Shown here: piece after piece, positions 60,578 to 64,000 of the stretch
Layout of the letters: each line of letters opens with the position of its first letter
Numbering within the stretch: the stretch's first letter is position 1
NCBI GenBank assembly: GCA_963575745.1
Contig: CAUYUJ010020750.1
Coordinates: 86,981 to 150,980 of the forward strand
DNA: 64,000 bases
Direction: 5' to 3'
Source of the DNA: Prorocentrum cordatum
Taxonomy: Eukaryota; Sar; Dinophyceae; Prorocentrales; Prorocentraceae
The notes under the pieces: model-generated
What the model was told of the DNA's origin: nothing
What the model saw: the letters and a program-made list of their open reading frames with translations, nothing else
Database searches by the model: none
Translations under genes and position numbers: made by a program

Positions 60578-61813
60578 GTGCAAATTCTCGTTGTGTTTCT
60601 TGCTCTCGCAGCGTGGGGGCGTGGCCCAGCGGGCGGCGCAGCGGGCGCTATGGCGAGGTTTCAGCGTGGCGGCAGCAGTGGCAGGCGCAGCAGGACCTAT
60701 TGGATGTGCAGCTGCAGTAGTTGGAACCGGGACTGGCGCTCCACGCGTCTCAGCTGTGGGTATGCCGCGCCGCCCTGGACGCTGGAGTCAAACCGCGGCA
60801 AGGCGAAGCCCGAGGCAGACAAGGAGGGCTGGGTGGACCAGCCTCGTGGGCGTCGGGCCCAGCGGCAGGCCCGCAGCGCAGCGTCGCGCACGGCATCCAC
60901 CAAGTCGCAGACCTCGGCTTCAGCGGCGAGTGGGGCTCCCAGCAACGGAGGAGTCACGGCGATCAAGAGGCTGCAGGCAACGGTCGAGCGGCTCAAGGCG
61001 CTGCTGGCTGGGCCACCCGACGGCGTCGACAGCTGCTTCACGGACGTCGTGGCCAACCAGCTGGAGGCGAAGAGGGCAGAGTTGGCCAGCGCCCAGAAGG
61101 AGGCAGCGGAGCAGAAGGCCTCCGCAATGCCGCGGTCGGCTCTGCTGCACAAGGAGGCGAACGCCATCAGCAAGGCGGAGAAGCGGCTCCGCTCAGCCCG
61201 CCAGGCCCTCGAGCAGAAGCAGGCGGCGCGGGACCTCGCTGAGGTCCAGCTGCAGAAGGCCCAGGAGGAGCTCGCGGCGCTCGACGGCGAGGTGGAGGAG
61301 GCCAGCAGGGCGCTCCAGGTCCTCGAAGAAGCAGCCCGTGAAGAGGCGGTGGAGTGGCGGCGCCAGCGCGCAGCCGAGTGGGCTGGAGCCAGCCATGTGC
61401 CACGGTTCCTCACGCAGCTGGACAAGCTGCCAGAGGCCTGGGGCTCCAGCAACTTCGAGGTGGCTTGGGCGGCCATGCGCGCCCAGGTGGAGGCGGCGCG
61501 GGCGCAGCTCGCGGTGCCCCCGCCAGCCCCCGAGCGAGCGCCGTGGGCCGAGTCCTGCCCCATGGGCGAGATCAGCAGCGACGATGGCGAGCTCACAGGC
61601 GGCAGCGTGCCCTGGCCGCCGCAGGCCGCAGCGGAACGTGGCCAAGCCGAGCGGCACGGCAGCGCGCTCGGCGAGTGGCTGCAAGTGTCCCAGGCATGCA
61701 AGAAGGAGCTGGTCGCTGAGGCTGCGGACCTGGCCCCTCTGGCTGCTCGCCCTGCCGGTCGCGCAGCTTGGGGCGGCAGCGGAGGAGTGCAGCCAGGGCA
61801 GGCGAGTGCCTAG
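60578..61813 (+). CDS. E2 ORF1: zinc finger (one Cys lost) and coiled coil
   Basis: Codon-for-codon equivalent of the E1 frame (411 codons), with the likely ATG at 60,650 (MARFQRGGSSG). The zinc finger reads YWMCSCSSWNRDWRSTRLSC, so the third Cys is Arg and zinc binding is probably lost. The coiled coil (AERLKALLAG-like heptads) and acidic tail are preserved. Most differences from E1 are single-residue substitutions with no indels, which fits recent common descent. Confidence 0.72.
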   Translation: MQILVVFLALAAWGRGPAGGAAGAMARFQRGGSSGRRSRTYWMCSCSSWNRDWRSTRLSCGYAAPPWTLESNRGKAKPEADKEGWVDQPRGRRAQRQARSAASRTASTKSQTSASAASGAPSNGGVTAIKRLQATVERLKALLAGPPDGVDSCFTDVVANQLEAKRAELASAQKEAAEQKASAMPRSALLHKEANAISKAEKRLRSARQALEQKQAARDLAEVQLQKAQEELAALDGEVEEASRALQVLEEAAREEAVEWRRQRAAEWAGASHVPRFLTQLDKLPEAWGSSNFEVAWAAMRAQVEAARAQLAVPPPAPERAPWAESCPMGEISSDDGELTGGSVPWPPQAAAERGQAERHGSALGEWLQVSQACKKELVAEAADLAPLAARPAGRAAWGGSGGVQPGQASA

Positions 61814-63450
61814 CGGGGCCAGTGCGGCGGGGCAGCGCATGCGCGCGAGCAGCGGCGCCGAGGGGGAGGCGCTGCCCCAGCCCCTGGGCGCCCGCGCTGC
61901 CACGCCGGTCTTCTTTCCCCAGTCGGACAGAGGAGTCCGACCCATAGTGAACGGCCCGCGGCCCATGCGCATCCGGGGCAGCCCGAGGCAGCCCATCGGC
62001 GCGCTGCGGGAGGCGGAACGCGATCACCGCTTCTTTTGGGGCAAGATGAACCGCAAGTTTGACAAGGCAAGCTGGCTGCGCAGCGCCTGTGCCGCCTTTG
62101 CGCGAGTGAGGGGGTCTGCTTCCGCCAGCCTCTGCCTGGACATCGCCAAGCTCTACGAGAGCCTACGGCGCGCCTTCCTGCGGCGGTGCGGAGTCGAGCA
62201 TGGCTTCGACCTGTGGATACTTCGAGGTATGCACGTGCTCCACCAAGCGGGCACTGGGAAACGCGGGGCTGGACTTTCTTCTGTGAGACTTTGCAGGCGA
62301 GGAACCTCTGCACGGGCGCCGCCTTCGGGGGGCGAGGAGTGCATGAGAGCCGAGTACGAGGCCCCGGAGCCGTGCGCCGCGCGCGCGGGCCGCCCCCGCG
62401 CCGCGGCAGTGGGGCTGGACCCGTGCCGCAAGGATGGGCCTGCAGCCATCGCGGCGTGGAGCCGCTCGGGGCGCGCGGGAACACGGCCGACCATGCAGAA
62501 GCACCACCGCGCGCAGGCGGAGGTCGTGCAGGAGCTCGGGCGCTGGATCTGTCGGGCCGCCAGCATCTGGCACGGCATCGCGGCCAAGGTTTGCGAAGGG
62601 CTCCTTCCTGCTGCTGAGCGGCGCCAGGAGCGGTTTGCCATCGCCGAGGGGCCCCGGGCGGCCGAGGATCCCGCTGGCGCTGGGCCGATAGCCAAGTGGC
62701 CACGCCTGGAGAGCGCTCGCTCGACTGGCAGCAGTTCGGCCGCCCTCTCGGCCAGAGCTGTGGCCTTCAGCTTCCTGGGGGCACGCCCTGCCCTGCGCCT
62801 GCGCTGGAGAAGGTGGGGGGCACCCAGGGGCCCGAGGCGTGCTCCATGCGCGGCGCCTGCGCGGCGCTGGGCGGCCGCTCAGGGGAGAAGCCTCGCCTCA
62901 AGAAGCGCTGCCCGGGCGGCAAGGCCGACGAGGCGGGCAGGAACCAGCGCAGCCTGTGGCCACGGGGCCTCCACCCAGGAGGCAGGGCGCAAGAGGGGCC
63001 ACGGGCGGCCAGGCACAAAGTGAAAAGGACATGGCATCCCTGCTCTGCGTTCGCAGGGGCCTGTGCCCGAGCATGCGCAGGAGCAGTGCCTGGAGTGGCT
63101 TGGCATCGCAGCGGAGCCAGCAGTCGACTCCTCGGCCGCTGCGGGCAGTGCGGGCAGCGCCCCCGCGGCCGCCGCAGAGCTGAGGCGGCGGTGGGACTTG
63201 GCGAGGCCCCCGCGGATGCGCCCGTCGCGACGGCCGTTGCCAGCCAGCCTCTGCGGCGCCCAGCCGCGGCGAGAGCTGGGCTCCTTGGGGCCCTCGAGAT
63301 CGCCGAGGAGGAGGTCGCCGCCGCGGCCAGTGCAGCAGTCGGCACCCTGGAGGACCGCAGGGTACGCCGCCGCTTGGCGCGCCGTGGTGATCCGACCGTG
63401 AGTGATGGAAATCTGTGCATCGGTGAGGCTCGCGCCAGCTGCTCCCCGTG
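61814..63450 (+). pseudogene. E2 RT fragment and 3' region
   Basis: In the frame ending at 63,023, TPVFFPQSDRGVRPIVNGPR and REAERDHRFFWGKMNRKFDK are followed by SASASLCLDIAKLYESLRRA, the RT motif with the first catalytic Asp (about 62,138). No YxDD motif was found. The sequence continues as HRAQAEVVQELGRWICRAAS and EGLLPAAERRQERFA, then GC-rich DNA of unclear coding value. Confidence 0.6.
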
Positions 63451-63581
63451 GTGAGTAGGCTTCCGCCGTCGCCCTCGGTGCTCGCTTGGGACTCGGCTTC
63501 TCTCGGGAGCGTGGGTCCCGTCTGGCCCTGTCCGTGTTTTCCCGCTTGCCTTGAAGGCCCCGTCTTTTACTTTAACTTTAA

Positions 63582-64000
63582 CACATAGGAGCACGGCAGA
63601 GGAGGACCATGGCAGAATACACAGGAGCACGGCAGAACACACAGGACCACGGCTGAACACATAAAACATCTATTCGCACAGCCGCACCCACAGGCACATG
63701 CACATAGGCACATGCACACAGGCATGCAGACACGAGCAATCGAACGCGCACACACAGACACATACGCACACGCACACACACGCACACACACGCACACACA
63801 CACACAGAGGCAACATACGTTCACGCAGACCGCAGGAGCACGGCAGACTTTCACGGCATAACACAGCAGTGCCGCAGACCACCACGCACGGACACAGGGG
63901 CACATATTCCGCGCACGCACGCGCACGCGCAAACGCACGCACGCCACGACATATCTGCGCGACGGACCAACACAAGGGCATACTTCACACACCTGGTGGA
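63582..64000 (+). repeat. GCACGGCAGAACACACAGGA minisatellite, right block, with CA-rich tract
   Basis: Minisatellite units to about 63,660, then a CA-rich tract (63,690-63,810, ACACGCACAC type) and further related units. ORFs on the minus strand (Cys/Val-rich) are repeat translations. Confidence 0.85.

Larger units (their letters stand above)
60485..63581 (+). mobile_element. internally deleted LINE E2 with relict spliced leader
   Basis: Same family as E1: relict leader, 411-codon ORF1 frame, RT fragment, then a longer 3' region. No endonuclease or RNase H was recognised. The 3' end is GCCTTGAAGGCCCCGTC then TTTAACTTTAAC. A possible 11-bp direct repeat ACATAGGAGCA lies before the leader (60,471-60,481) and after the tail (about 63,584), but both are within minisatellite-like DNA, so it is ambiguous. 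Confidence 0.8.

Overview
The window is nuclear DNA of a dinoflagellate. The strongest evidence is the 22-nt dinoflagellate spliced leader, present in the genome as an exact copy at 43,960-43,981 and as one-mismatch copies at 56,471 and 60,485. The content fits: GC-rich, packed with retroelements and simple repeats, and with no convincing ordinary host gene.

Layout. (1) 1-15.9 kb: a decayed Ty1/copia-type element on the + strand. It has a Gag with three CCCH fingers, protease, integrase, RT and RNase H, followed by about 8 kb of same-strand ORFs of unknown function. One of these ends in a domain resembling KptA/Tpt1 (RNA 2'-phosphotransferase, ADP-ribosyltransferase fold). The RNase H reading frame runs without a stop into the first of these ORFs. 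(2) 15.9-22.8 kb: hairpin-rich non-coding DNA, a second much decayed copia-like pol (about 18.3-19.8 kb) and GC-rich sequence without a recognisable gene. (3) 22.8-30.3 kb: long GGA arrays, a 5'-truncated minus-strand LINE (RNase H plus C-terminal zinc knuckle), an 82-84-bp satellite in two duplicated modules, and a GAT array. (4) 30.3-40.4 kb: a nearly intact tyrosine-recombinase (DIRS/Ngaro/PAT-type) retrotransposon bounded by split direct repeats (A1 ... B1-A2-B2). Its 2-kb-codon pol ORF joins RT, RNase H, a DnaJ-like J domain and a tyrosine recombinase. (5) 40.4-56.4 kb: unassigned DNA, a degenerate 11-bp repeat with higher-order units, a GGA-tailed SINE-like family and a small TA-flanked MITE. 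A full-length LINE (43,960-50,386) lies in the 11-bp repeat; it begins exactly with the spliced leader, ends in poly(A), and is bordered by a perfect 14-bp target-site duplication. (6) 56.4-64 kb: two related, internally deleted LINEs, each starting with a relict spliced leader, lying in a roughly 20-bp minisatellite.

The unifying picture is retrotransposition. LINE RNAs were apparently trans-spliced, reverse-transcribed with their leader and inserted into satellite arrays. Copia and tyrosine-recombinase elements carry extra domains (KptA-like, J domain) not usual for their classes. Most reading frames are broken by stops or frameshifts. The main exception is the tyrosine-recombinase element, whose two long ORFs are open. 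Family assignments were made by reading motifs, not by database search.
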